Shown here in pieces: positions 20,095-29,030 of a DNA stretch of 64,000 bases. The DNA lies in contig CAMYID010000024.1 of assembly GCA_947258435.1 (NCBI GenBank), forward strand, positions 119,858 to 183,857, read 5' to 3'. Made by a program: the position numbers and the translations under genes. Source of the stretch: an uncultured Alphaproteobacteria bacterium (lineage in GTDB: Bacteria > Pseudomonadota > Alphaproteobacteria > UBA11222). Position 1 is the stretch's first letter, and each line of letters begins with the position of its first letter. Under the pieces are notes generated by a model that saw only the letters and a program-made list of their open reading frames with translations, was not told the DNA's origin and did not search any database.

Positions 20095-21420
20095 CTACTG
20101 ATGCGCGGCCACGCCCTGCGCGACATTTGCGGCCGCGGCGCGTTTCCATTTTAGCCTGCGCTTCCTGGCGGGCGCCTTGGTGTTTGACCGGCTTCCCGTG
20201 TTGCGGGTCGGGCGGCGGGATGCGGCGGTGCGCCCCTTGCGCGCGTCGCCGCCCTTGCCCAGCGGACTTGTGCCGCTGGCAGCCGGGATATCGATCTTCA
20301 TCAGCTTTTGTATCTGGCGCAGCAGATCGGCTTCCTCCGGCGCACAGAAGGCGATCGCTTCGCCCTCACGTCCTGCCCGTGCAGTCCGCCCGATGCGGTG
20401 GACATAATTGTCGGGGACATCGGGCAGTTCGTAGTTGACGACATAGGCGACACCGGGGACATCGATGCCCCGCGCCGCCACATCGGTTGCGACGAGGATA
20501 TTCACCTTGCCGTCGCGGAATGCCTTGATGGCCCGGTCGCGCTGATTCTGGTTTTTATTGCCGTGGATCGAGGCGGCGTTATAGCCATCGGCCACCAGCC
20601 CTTTCATCAGCTTTTCCGCTCCATGCTTTGTGCGCGCAAAGACCAGTGTCAGCGCGGCCCGGTCCCGGGACAGGATTTCGCGCAGCTTGGCGGGTTTTTC
20701 CTGCTTGGCCAGAAAATGCACAGACTGGGTGATTTTATCCGCCGCCTTGCCCGGAGGGGCCACCTGCACACGTTGGGGATCGTTCAGATAGGCGCGCGAC
20801 AGTTCCTCCATCTGCTTTGGCATTGTTGCCGAGAACAGCATCGTCTGGCGCGGTGTGCCAAGGCGTGGGGCGATCTTGCGCAGGGCATGGATAAAACCAA
20901 GGTCGAGCATCTGGTCGGCTTCGTCCAGAACAAGATGCCGGACCTGTCCCAGATCGACGGCACCGCGTTCCATCAGGTCGATCAGCCGGCCAGGCGTTGC
21001 CACCAGAATATCCGTGCCACGGGACAGGGTGTTGATCTGTTTGCCGATCGACTGGCCGCCCACGACAATCGCGATGCGCAATTTCGATCCGGCGAGCAGC
21101 GGACGCAGGCTCTCGGCGATCTGGTTCGTAAGCTCCCGCGTGGGGGCCAGGATAAGTGCCTTCACCGCCTTGGGCGCCGGTTTGCCCGGCTGGGCGAGGA
21201 GTTGCTCAACGAGCGGCAGCCCGAATGCAAGGGTTTTGCCCGTGCCGGTCTGTGCCAGGCCCAGAATGTCATGACCTTCCAGGGCCAGCGGGATTGCCTT
21301 GTTCTGGATGGGGGTTGGTTGTTTGAAACCCGCGCGTTTGAGTGCGGTATTGAGCTTTGGCGTAAGGCCAAGCGTGTCGAAATCGAACAAACTGTATCCT
21401 TCATGCACTGCGGGCGGCAT
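20095..21420 (-). CDS. DEAD-box ATP-dependent RNA helicase (RhlE-like)
   Basis: RNA helicase for ribosome assembly or mRNA turnover. The Q motif is in GFKQPTPIQNKAI, motif I is AQTGTGKT, DEAD is in LVLDEADQMLDLGF, SAT is in FSATMP, and motif VI is HRIGRTARAGREG. A basic tail rich in Arg, Lys and Ser (last 60 residues) is typical of RhlE-type proteins and binds RNA. ATG 21420 is preferred over a GTG four codons upstream. It stands alone between the ATPase and the IS element. Confidence 0.93.
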   Translation of the reverse strand: MPPAVHEGYSLFDFDTLGLTPKLNTALKRAGFKQPTPIQNKAIPLALEGHDILGLAQTGTGKTLAFGLPLVEQLLAQPGKPAPKAVKALILAPTRELTNQIAESLRPLLAGSKLRIAIVVGGQSIGKQINTLSRGTDILVATPGRLIDLMERGAVDLGQVRHLVLDEADQMLDLGFIHALRKIAPRLGTPRQTMLFSATMPKQMEELSRAYLNDPQRVQVAPPGKAADKITQSVHFLAKQEKPAKLREILSRDRAALTLVFARTKHGAEKLMKGLVADGYNAASIHGNKNQNQRDRAIKAFRDGKVNILVATDVAARGIDVPGVAYVVNYELPDVPDNYVHRIGRTARAGREGEAIAFCAPEEADLLRQIQKLMKIDIPAASGTSPLGKGGDARKGRTAASRRPTRNTGSRSNTKAPARKRRLKWKRAAAANVAQGVAAHQ

Positions 21421-21720
21421 GCTGGCCTGCACCGCAGCGTTATAAAAGGCCGCGAATGCGCAGCCGGTGAGGGGGCGCGCCGGTTTTCGGGCAGACGGGT
21501 ATCGCCCGTGCTTGCCAGCCGTCGCGTCAGGAACCTTGCGTGATGGGGAAACTGAAATTCGTTGCGCGCTGTCGGCCCGTATACGGGCGCAATATGCTCA
21601 CGCGGCGGCGCAACATTGGAAGACGATGCGCTATCGCGCCGAAAGTGTCAAGCATTCCTTTCTGCACGCAACTGCCCGATGCCACCCTGCTATGACGAGG
21701 TAAGGTCGTGACATGACGTT
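21421..21720. other. intergenic stretch left of the IS element
   Basis: Upstream region of the helicase gene. I see no gene, RNA or strong promoter here. The base pairs next to the IS left end (CATGACGTT) do not match those beyond its right end (GACGAGGGC), so no target duplication is visible. Confidence 0.5.
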
Positions 21721-21746
21721 TGAGCGACCCGAGACATAGGTGACAG
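21721..21746 (+). repeat. left terminal inverted repeat of the IS481-family element
   Basis: Twenty-six bases ending GGTGACAG; they pair with 22993-23019 with a few mismatches and a 1-base length difference. The same sequence, inverted, ends the short copy at 63280. Confidence 0.85.
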
Positions 21747-21779
21747 AACGTAGCGGGCACATGGGTAACAGTTTTCGCT

Positions 21780-22985
21780 TTGCGGGAGGTGTTGAGGCCG
21801 TGGAGAGAGAGTTCGGTTATTGAAGAACGTTTACGTTTGTCGCCCGCCTTCTGGAATGGAGAAGGCATGAGCGATGTGTGCCGGGATTTCGGGATTTCCC
21901 GCAAGACCGGCTACAAGATTCTCAATCGCTACAGGGCGGAAGGTATTGATGCGCATTGTGATCGCTCGCGGCGTCCGGTGCGCTACGCCAACCAGTTGCC
22001 CGACCAGATCGAGCGGCTGATTGTCGAGAGCAAGCGCGAGAAGCCGCACTGGGGCGCGAGAAAGATCAGGGAGCTTCTGGTGCGCAGGCTGGCCGGCGAC
22101 GCGCGTATTCCGTTCAAATCGACGGTGCATGCGGTGCTCGACCGTCACGGTCTGGTCAAGCACGCCAGGCAGAGGCGGCGCGGCAGCAAGGCCGAAGGCA
22201 CGCCGCTGTCGCAGCCCACCCGACCCAACGAGCTTTGGTGCGCCGACTTCAAGGGCGAGTTCAAGACGGGCGACGGTCGCTACTGTTACCCTCTGACGGT
22301 CACCGATCAGACCTCGCGCATGATCCTTGCTTGCGAAGCCCTTGAGAGCACGAAGGAACAGCCGGTCATCGAGACCTTTCTGCGCCTGTTCAAGGAGCGC
22401 GGTCTGCCGGACGCGATGCGCACCGACAACGGTTTGCCTTTTGCCAGCCCCAACGGGCTCTACAACCTGTCAAAGCTCTCGGTCTTCTGGCTCAGGCTCG
22501 GCATCGCCATCGAGCGCATCAGGCCGGGCAACCCGCAAGAGAACGGTCGCCACGAACGCATGCACCGGACCCTGAAACAGGAGACGGCGCCCCCGCCCGG
22601 CATGAATGCCCTCCAGCAGCAGGCCCGCTTCGACGACTTCATCAGCGAATTCAATGAGGAACGGCCACACGAGGCGCTTGATATGAGGATGCCTGCCGAA
22701 CTCTATGCACCTTCCTCAACACCTTATGAAGGCCTGCCAGACTTGGAATACCCCTTCCACGACCGCGACATCCTCGTCACCGCATGCAGGTGCATCTGCA
22801 TGGCGCGAAAGAAGATCAACGTCTCGACCGTGCTCGCCGGTCAGAAGCTCGGAATCAGGGAAGTGGACGATGGCATTTGGCTCATAAGCTTCATGCACTA
22901 TGATCTGGGATATATCGATCTGGAACAGAGAACATTGCAAACAATCGACAACCCGTTCGGCACGAGATTGTCACCCATGTCTTAG
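21780..22985 (+). CDS. IS481-family transposase, probably defective
   Basis: DDE transposase with an N-terminal helix-turn-helix ([19 protein letters not shown]) and an rve integrase core. Catalytic residues are Asp in LWCADFKG, Asp in RTDNGLPF and Glu in [10 protein letters not shown]; a C-terminal IS481 extension follows. The frame opens only at TTG 21780. Where the short copy has ATG start candidates (GTTGATGCC, GTTATGGAA), this copy has AGG (21795) and ATT (21819). Bases 21837-21857 are in another frame than the short copy: one T is missing near 21837 and one extra T is present at 21857, turning FVARLLE into LSPAFWN. The helix-turn-helix leader is therefore damaged and activity is doubtful. 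Confidence 0.85.
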   Translation: MREVLRPWRESSVIEERLRLSPAFWNGEGMSDVCRDFGISRKTGYKILNRYRAEGIDAHCDRSRRPVRYANQLPDQIERLIVESKREKPHWGARKIRELLVRRLAGDARIPFKSTVHAVLDRHGLVKHARQRRRGSKAEGTPLSQPTRPNELWCADFKGEFKTGDGRYCYPLTVTDQTSRMILACEALESTKEQPVIETFLRLFKERGLPDAMRTDNGLPFASPNGLYNLSKLSVFWLRLGIAIERIRPGNPQENGRHERMHRTLKQETAPPPGMNALQQQARFDDFISEFNEERPHEALDMRMPAELYAPSSTPYEGLPDLEYPFHDRDILVTACRCICMARKKINVSTVLAGQKLGIREVDDGIWLISFMHYDLGYIDLEQRTLQTIDNPFGTRLSPMS

Positions 22986-22992
22986 GTGCAAA

Positions 22993-23019
22993 CTGTTACC
23001 TGTGTCTCCGGGCTGTACA
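22993..23019 (-). repeat. right terminal inverted repeat of the IS481-family element
   Basis: Twenty-seven bases; read on the minus strand they begin TGTACAGCCC and end GGTAACAG. This is the end facing tRNA-Arg. The identical end of the short copy (62894) faces tRNA-Ser. Confidence 0.85.
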
Positions 23020-23028
23020 GACGAGGGC

Positions 23029-23105
<77 letters not shown>

Positions 23106-23258
23106 ACGCTGAATTTCAGGATACATTTCTGCGTAAAAAAGGGGAAGATCAAACTGGTCGCCCCATACGCCGCTGCCGCCATGCTGAGATGACGGTCGAG
23201 TGGATGGAAGAAAAAACAAATCCCTTCAAATATTGAATACGTCAATTCACAATGAACC

Positions 23259-23966
23259 ATGAGCAATGACCGACAAAAACATATTGAATGCTTCTACGAA
23301 TTGCTGAATGAGCTAGAGCAGCAACTTGGTGGCGCGCGGATGTTGTCAGAATGCGATGGTCGCATGGGCTGGCCGCAGCGGGGTGTTTACTTCTTCCGGG
23401 AGCCGGGTGAACTCCGAAGCGATACGGGTTCTGGCCCGCGCATCGTCCGCGTGGGAACACATGCCCTGAAAACCGGCTCCGGCACCAAACTCTGGACACG
23501 GCTGTCCCAGCACAGGGGACAGGCGCGTTCCGGGGGCGGCAATCATCGCGGTTCGATTTTCCGACGGATCGTCGGTGTGACGCTAATCGAACGAGCCGGT
23601 CACAACTATCCGACATGGGACAACGGAAGCTCCGCGCCACGCGAAATCAGAGAACGCGAATTGCCAATGGAGCAGGAAGTCAGCGAAGTGATTGGCGCGA
23701 TGCCGTTCCTCTGGCTCGCCATCAACGACGATCCCAACCCGGACAGTCTTCGGGGCCATATCGAACGCAATGCGATTGCGCTCCTGAGCAACCACGGCAA
23801 AGAGCCGCTCGATCCCCCTTCACCTGACTGGCTTGGCCATCACTGCAACAGGGAACGTATCAGATCGTCCGGTCTGTGGAACCAGAACCATGTCGATGAG
23901 CAATATGATCCGGCATTTCTCGACATTCTTGAGCGGCTTGTCCATGAAATGGGGGCCGCCGCATGA
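23259..23966 (+). CDS. GIY-YIG-like nuclease domain protein
   Basis: A 235-residue protein of unknown role. The N-terminal half shows a GIY-YIG-like core: RGVYFFREPGE (first strand), RIVRVGTHAL (second strand, Val-Gly in place of Tyr-Ile-Gly), LWTRLSQHRG with the conserved Arg and His, then GNHRGSIFRRIVG. A helical C-terminal half carries EQEVSEVIGAMPFLWLAI. No clear ribosome binding site precedes the ATG, so the start is less certain than the domain. The stop codon overlaps the next gene's ATG (ATGA, 23963-23966), implying coupled translation. It is the first gene of a three-gene islet next to tRNA-Arg; a nucleic-acid-cleaving or defence function is inference from the fold. Confidence 0.72.
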   Translation: MSNDRQKHIECFYELLNELEQQLGGARMLSECDGRMGWPQRGVYFFREPGELRSDTGSGPRIVRVGTHALKTGSGTKLWTRLSQHRGQARSGGGNHRGSIFRRIVGVTLIERAGHNYPTWDNGSSAPREIRERELPMEQEVSEVIGAMPFLWLAINDDPNPDSLRGHIERNAIALLSNHGKEPLDPPSPDWLGHHCNRERIRSSGLWNQNHVDEQYDPAFLDILERLVHEMGAAA

Positions 23967-24616
23967 TCGTCGTTTTTCAATGTGCCGCATCAAAAAAGCC
24001 CAATGCGGGATATCTGCAACGTCGCGATGGCCGAAAGGTTCTGTTCGTTGCCGACCCGGAAGAAGCGCCGACGGATACGCCCTATGCCTACGCGCGGCCC
24101 GACGATATGGCCGGCACCGGCACATCATGGCGAGACGAGTTGTTCCGCTACAACAAGTCATCGGACAACAATCCGTTCAGACTGCTCCCGGTATGGCAGC
24201 TCTATGAGAACAGGACGTATGAACTTCTGGCCGAGAGGTTTGGGATGGACTGTCTCTATATCCTCTCTGCTGGCTGGGGGCTGAGCGCAGCAGATTTTTT
24301 GACGCCGAAATACGACATCACCTTCAGCACCCAGGCAGACAAATACAAACGGCGGCGGAAAAAGGATCGGTACAACGATCTCCGCATGCTGCCAGCGGAG
24401 ACGGAAGAGCCAATCGTATTCTTTGTCAGCAAGGAATATGTCCCGCTGGCTTGCGACCTCACTGCAGAGGTAAAAGGACCGCGACACCTGTTCTACAATT
24501 CCAATAAGGCACCGAGCGCACCGGGCTGCATCCTCAAGAAATACGAAACCCGAACACGCACAAACTGGCAATATGAATGCGCCAAAGCGTTTATGGACGG
24601 GAAAATCGGCATCTGA
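23963..24616 (+). CDS. YaaA/DUF6884-like protein
   Basis: A 217-residue cytoplasmic protein. FQCAASKKPNAGYL near the N-terminus, CLYILSAGWGLS, and TPKYDITFS near residue 115 match the C(x)SK ... ILSAxxGL ... YD pattern of DUF6884 and the wider YaaA superfamily, whose members bind DNA or act near modified-base enzymes. The biochemical activity is not established. It is translationally coupled to the preceding GIY-YIG-like gene and 31 bp upstream of the frameshifted GIY-YIG/PUA-like gene. I recognise the motif pattern rather than a named protein. Confidence 0.68.
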   Translation: MIVVFQCAASKKPNAGYLQRRDGRKVLFVADPEEAPTDTPYAYARPDDMAGTGTSWRDELFRYNKSSDNNPFRLLPVWQLYENRTYELLAERFGMDCLYILSAGWGLSAADFLTPKYDITFSTQADKYKRRRKKDRYNDLRMLPAETEEPIVFFVSKEYVPLACDLTAEVKGPRHLFYNSNKAPSAPGCILKKYETRTRTNWQYECAKAFMDGKIGI

Positions 24617-24647
24617 TTCATAAGATAAAACACGAAAGTAATACGCC

Positions 24648-25450
24648 ATGAACGACTACTATGTTTATATGTATATTGACTCTCGCAACTTTGAGGAATT
24701 TTATTTCGGCAAGGAAAGGGGTCTCGAAAAGACACCCACTTATCATCAGATACAGATTCGGAGAAGACGCGGCGAATCAAAGCCATTAAGAAGGCAGGAT
24801 TAGAACCCATTGTTCGAGTGATTGCTCGGGAATTATCTGAACATGATGCTCTTCTTGTCGAAAAAACGCTTCTTTGGAAGCTAGGTCGCCAGTTGACCAA
24901 CATTTCCTCGGGCCACTACGCACAAAATTTTCGGCCACATGACACTTTGCACATGGACTTGTCCGGTTTTGATTTCCAAAACGGCATTTACTACTACAAC
25001 GTTGGAGAGGGGCCTCACCGGAATTGGGATGACTATATTATGTTCGGATTTATCTCCGGCGGACAAGGAGTGAGGTGGCGAGACGCAATGATGGGCTTTC
25101 AAGTTGGCGATGTCATCGCCGCATACCTTAAACGTCATGGCTTTGTTGGAATTGGCCAAATAACTGCTGCGGCTCGACCGATCCGAAAAGTGATAATCAA
25201 CCGGAAACCACTTCTTAGCCATGAGCTTGAATGTGACAATATGGGGGATAATTCTGAATCGGACGAATTTTGTGAGTATGTTGCACTCGTCCATTGGAGC
25301 CGAACGACCGAACGAAGCGACGCGAAATGGAAACCACGTTCCGGCCTCTATACAACAACCCATGTACGCGCCTCATTGGGCGCTCAACCCACCACTATCG
25401 AGTTCTTGGAGAAAGAATTCGATATCGACCTTAGGCAGCTAGTGGCCTAG
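24648..25450 (+). pseudogene. GIY-YIG plus PUA/EVE-like protein, frameshifted
   Basis: The ATG at 24648 opens with YYVYMYIDSRNFEEFYFGK, a GIY-YIG beginning, but that frame stops at 24803. The rest of the protein continues in another frame: KGSRKDTHL, then DSEKTRRIKAIKKAGLEP and LLVEKTLLWKLGRQLTNISSG. Restoring one G near 24713 would read GKGKGSRKD, so this is a 1-base loss in a purine run (AAGGAAAGGGG). The second half (YNVGEGPHRNWDDY, GFISGGQGVRW, VGDVIAAYLKRHGFVGIGQI) resembles a PUA/EVE-type domain. Base composition is more AT-rich than its neighbours, suggesting transfer. The 210-residue downstream frame from GTG 24818 could still be made. A sequencing error is possible. Confidence 0.7.
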
Positions 25451-25626
25451 CGACGGGATTACCCCAAAGCCTCATCACTTCCCGACCGTCGCCGCACGGC
25501 ATTAACGTCGGCAGCAGCAGCAGCCCGCCTTGCCAAGGGGCACTGCCGGAGGTGGTTTTCACTTTTTTCCCGCAGACAGGCCGTTATACTGCGCCGCCTT
25601 ACGCGTTCCCAACAGAAAGCTGTCCC

Positions 25627-26391
25627 GTGGCCCAGACATCCCCCAAAGACATCGAAAGCTATAAGAAACAAGCGGCCCTGCGCGCGCTGGATATGGTAGC
25701 GGATGGCATGCGGATCGGTATCGGCACCGGTTCGACCGCCGATTACTTTACCCGCGCATTGGGGGAGGCCGTGCGCGAGGGGCTGAGGGTGATCGGGGTC
25801 GCGACCTCAAGGCGCACCGATGCGCTGGCGCGCGAATACGGTATTCCGCTGGTCGAGCTTGATGCCATTGATGGGCTTGATATGACGATCGACGGTGCGG
25901 ATGAGCTTGATCCCGCGCTGCGGCTGATCAAGGGCGGCGGCGGCGCGCTGCTGCGCGAGAAGATCGTCGCGGCGGCCTCGCGCCGGTTATTGATTATTGC
26001 CGATGACAGCAAATATGTGGAAACGCTGGGGCGTTTTCCCCTGCCGGTCGAGATCACGCCCTTTGCCTGGCGCACCACCGCGCGCCGGATCCGCGATAAT
26101 CTCAGCCATTTCGATGTCGGGAATGTGGCGGTCGCGCTGCGCCGGGGCGGTGAAGGCGACAATGCCCCCTTCGTCACCGATGGCGGCCATAATATTATCG
26201 ATTGCGATCTGCAGAGCATTGGCGATCCCGAAGGGCTGTCCGGTTATCTCAACCAGATCCCCGGCGTGATGGAGCATGGGTTGTTTATCGGCATGGCAAG
26301 CGAGGCAATTATCGCCGGCCCGGAGGGGGTGAAGCTGTTGCAGGCACCGCGCTTCCCCGGTCAGACCGAGGTGGAAACCAGCGACGGTTGA
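25627..26391 (+). CDS. rpiA: ribose-5-phosphate isomerase A
   Basis: Interconverts ribose 5-phosphate and ribulose 5-phosphate in the pentose phosphate pathway. Motifs are GIGTGSTADYF, TIDGADELDPALRLIKGGGGALLREKIVA, and the late catalytic region VITPFAW-like plus TDGGHNIIDC. GTG 25627 gives a 254-residue protein starting VAQTSPKDIESYKKQAA, matching family length; the longer frame adds an improbable proline/aromatic leader. It lies 46 bp upstream of gor and is probably co-transcribed, supplying NADPH-linked metabolism beside the NADPH-using reductase. Confidence 0.94.
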   Translation: MAQTSPKDIESYKKQAALRALDMVADGMRIGIGTGSTADYFTRALGEAVREGLRVIGVATSRRTDALAREYGIPLVELDAIDGLDMTIDGADELDPALRLIKGGGGALLREKIVAAASRRLLIIADDSKYVETLGRFPLPVEITPFAWRTTARRIRDNLSHFDVGNVAVALRRGGEGDNAPFVTDGGHNIIDCDLQSIGDPEGLSGYLNQIPGVMEHGLFIGMASEAIIAGPEGVKLLQAPRFPGQTEVETSDG

Positions 26392-26437
26392 GCCGACGGG
26401 AAGGTGAATTTCAGGCACGCGCAAGAGGAGCGGAAGC

Positions 26438-27811
26438 ATGGCGGAATATGATTATGACCTGTTCGTGATCGGCGGCGGTTCTGGCGGGGTCAGAGCTGCG
26501 CGCATGGCCGCCTCCCACGGGGCGAAAGTCGGCGTGGCCGAGGAATATCGCTATGGCGGCACCTGCGTGATCCGCGGCTGCGTGCCCAAGAAGCTGTTCG
26601 TCTATGCCAGCCACTTTCATGAGGATTTCGAGGATGCGGCGGGCTTTGGCTGGCAGGTGGCGCGAACGCAATTCGACTGGCCGACGCTGATCGCGAACAA
26701 GGACCGGGAAATAGCGCGGCTGAGCGGCATTTACGAGAGTCTGCTGCGCAATGCGGGCACGGAATTCTTCCACAGCCGCGCGGAATTGCGCGATCCGCAC
26801 AGAATTTATCTGGTCGCCGAGGAGCGTGAGGTCACAGCCGCGCGTATCCTGATTGCGGTCGGGGGCTGGCCGTCCCTACCCGAAATTCCGGGCATCGAGC
26901 ACGCGATCACCTCGAACGAGGCCTTTCATCTTGAACGCCTGCCCGGGCAAATGCTCATTGTCGGTGGCGGTTATATCGCGGTCGAGTTTGCCGGCATCTT
27001 CCAGGGGCTTGGGGTTGCAACCAGCCTGCTTTATCGCGGCCGGGAAATTATGCGCGGTTTCGATCAGGATGTGCGGACCCATCTGCACACACAGATGGCA
27101 AAGAAGGGGATCGATGTGCGGGTGAATACAAACCCTGCCGCGATCGAAAAAACCGCCGACGGCTATCGCGTAACGATGGAGGACGGCACGGTCAGCGAGA
27201 CAGACCTTGTCATGTATGCGACAGGACGCACCCCCAAGATCGACGGGCTCGGGCTAGAAAACGCAGGGGTCGCGGTCGCGAAATCGGGTGCGATTATCGT
27301 CGATGACTATTCCCACACCAATGTTCCCAGCATTTGGGCTATCGGCGATGTGACCGACCGGGTCAATCTGACACCCGTTGCCATTCACGAGGCGATGTGT
27401 TTCGTGGCCACCGAATTTGCCGACAATCCGACAGCTGTCGATCATGCGCTTATTCCCACAGCCGTGTTCAGCCAGCCGCCGATCGGCACCTGCGGTATGA
27501 GCGAGGAGGAAGCCCGCGCGCAATATGGCGATGTGGATATTTACAAGTCCAGCTTCCGGCCCATGAAGCACACATTGTCCGGTCGCGATGAACAGAGTCT
27601 CATGAAGCTGATCGTCGATCCGTCGTCGGACAGGGTGCTTGGCTGTCATATCGTCGGCCCCGACTCAGGCGAGATGATCCAGTGTCTGGGTGTCGCTATC
27701 AAAATGGGGGCCAGCAAGGCGCAGTTCGATGCGACCATGGCGGTGCATCCCACCGCCGCCGAAGAGCTTGTCACCATGCGCGAGAAATGGGTACCCGAAG
27801 CGGCTGAGTAA
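26438..27811 (+). CDS. gor: glutathione-disulfide reductase
   Basis: FAD enzyme that reduces glutathione disulfide with NADPH. The FAD motif GGGSGGVRAA is near residue 12, the redox pair is Cys43 and Cys48 in GGTCVIRGCVPKKLF, the NADPH fold is GGGYIAVEFAGIF, and the C-terminal catalytic histidine is in MAVHPTAAEEL. GAGGAGCGGAAGC precedes the ATG. Length is 457 residues. Trypanothione reductase and mercuric reductase are less likely given the CVIRGC context and the absence of an extra heavy-metal domain. Confidence 0.95.
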   Translation: MAEYDYDLFVIGGGSGGVRAARMAASHGAKVGVAEEYRYGGTCVIRGCVPKKLFVYASHFHEDFEDAAGFGWQVARTQFDWPTLIANKDREIARLSGIYESLLRNAGTEFFHSRAELRDPHRIYLVAEEREVTAARILIAVGGWPSLPEIPGIEHAITSNEAFHLERLPGQMLIVGGGYIAVEFAGIFQGLGVATSLLYRGREIMRGFDQDVRTHLHTQMAKKGIDVRVNTNPAAIEKTADGYRVTMEDGTVSETDLVMYATGRTPKIDGLGLENAGVAVAKSGAIIVDDYSHTNVPSIWAIGDVTDRVNLTPVAIHEAMCFVATEFADNPTAVDHALIPTAVFSQPPIGTCGMSEEEARAQYGDVDIYKSSFRPMKHTLSGRDEQSLMKLIVDPSSDRVLGCHIVGPDSGEMIQCLGVAIKMGASKAQFDATMAVHPTAAEELVTMREKWVPEAAE

Positions 27812-27860
27812 ATCCGCAGCCGCGTCAGAACCGGTGGGCGCGGCTGGCCGGCGGGGCCGG

Positions 27861-28832
27861 TTACCGTTTCTTGCGGTCGAAATAGATTTCCGCCATCAGG
27901 CCGAATAGCTGCAATGTGTCGGGCGCTGATTTATCGCCGGCAAATTCGCGATAGGCTGTTGCGACATTCACCGCAATCCGTTCCGCGTCCCCCCAGCTAT
28001 CATAATCGCCCAGCGCGATGTCGCGTGCAGCCTCCGCCGCATCGAGCCCCGCATCATAGCGTTTGCGCGCTTCCGCATGGACATAGCCCAGATAGTCCCG
28101 GACCGCATTTACCCCGCGCTTGTCGGTGATCGGTCCGTGACCGGGCACAATAATATCCGCCTCCAGCGCCAGAATGCGGTCGCAGGCCGCGATCCAGTTG
28201 CCGATCGGTCCGGCCCAGACGATGGGCGTTCCCTCGACAAACAAAATATCGCCGGTATAAAGCAGCTTGTCTGCGGGTATATGCACAAGGGTGTCGCCCG
28301 CGGTATGGGCGGGTCCGACATTGTACAGCTCGACCCGCTTGTCGCCGACGTTGAGGGTAAGGGCGGTGTCGAATGTGCGGGTGGGCAGTTTCTGAATAAC
28401 CCCTGCAAAATCGAAGGGGGCGAAAACCTCTGCAAAGAATTCCCCCATCAGCCCCATATTCGCGGTATTTTTCTGCATTGCGGCAAGCATTTCGGGCGGT
28501 TCGGCGGCAAGCTGTTCCGCACAGGCGCGCGAGGCGATGATCTCCGCCTCCCCGCAGCAGGCATTGCCGTTACAGTGATCGCCATTGGCATGGGTGTTCA
28601 CCACCATATCGAGCGCGCGGGCTGCGGGCTCGGCATCGCGCATGGCGGCCAGCATGGTTTCTGTCATCGGCATGTCGAACAGCGTATCGACAAGCAGGGC
28701 GCAGTCGCCATCGGCAATCAGTCCCGCATTGCTCCATCCCCAGGAACCATCGGGCGCAAGCCAAGCATATGCGCCATTACCCAGATCATGCAGCCCCTTT
28801 GTATAGGCAAACTTTCCCAGTCCGAGTGACAT
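27861..28832 (-). CDS. MBL-fold metallo-hydrolase
   Basis: Metallo-beta-lactamase-fold enzyme of 323 residues. The zinc motif reads NTHANGDHCNGN: H-x-N-x-D-H instead of the usual H-x-H-x-D-H, a variant I have seen in related bacterial hydrolases. Further ligands are in GPAHTAGDTLVHIP and the late VPGHGPITDKRG. ATG 28832 has GGTGGAA upstream and is chosen over a longer frame. There is no signal peptide. The substrate is unknown. It faces gor convergently and diverges from the sensor kinase. Confidence 0.85.
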   Translation of the reverse strand: MSLGLGKFAYTKGLHDLGNGAYAWLAPDGSWGWSNAGLIADGDCALLVDTLFDMPMTETMLAAMRDAEPAARALDMVVNTHANGDHCNGNACCGEAEIIASRACAEQLAAEPPEMLAAMQKNTANMGLMGEFFAEVFAPFDFAGVIQKLPTRTFDTALTLNVGDKRVELYNVGPAHTAGDTLVHIPADKLLYTGDILFVEGTPIVWAGPIGNWIAACDRILALEADIIVPGHGPITDKRGVNAVRDYLGYVHAEARKRYDAGLDAAEAARDIALGDYDSWGDAERIAVNVATAYREFAGDKSAPDTLQLFGLMAEIYFDRKKR

Positions 28833-29030
28833 ATGATTTTCCACCCCGTATTCATCTTGCGCTGCTGCCACGCGTTCGCGCCGGCCGACGTCCTGAGGGG
28901 CAAGCCTACTTCGTCAGGGCAAGAAATCAAACGCCCGGGTTGTCCCGGTTGTGTTAACAGGATGTTACCTATTATTCTTATAGGCTGCGCTGCTCTTGGG
29001 CAGGCGTGTCGCGGTACGAAGGGATGATCA

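Larger units (their letters stand above)
21721..23019 (+). mobile_element. IS481-family insertion sequence, full length (1299 bp)
   Basis: The element is bounded by imperfect terminal inverted repeats: the left begins TGAGCGACCCGAGACATAGG, and the right, read inward, begins TGTACAGCCCGGAGACACAG. The boundaries were fixed by comparison with the deleted copy at 62894-63280, which shares both ends. It carries one transposase frame. The right end lies 9 bp from the encoded CCA of tRNA-Arg(CCT). No target-site duplication is evident. Confidence 0.9.

Noticed and set aside
19160..20149. 329-codon minus-strand frame opposite the P-type ATPase
   Set aside because: Antisense shadow rich in Arg/His, no motif.
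21712..23028. Target-site duplication around the long IS copy
   Set aside because: GACGTT on the left and GACGAG on the right share only GACG, and not at matching distances from the ends.
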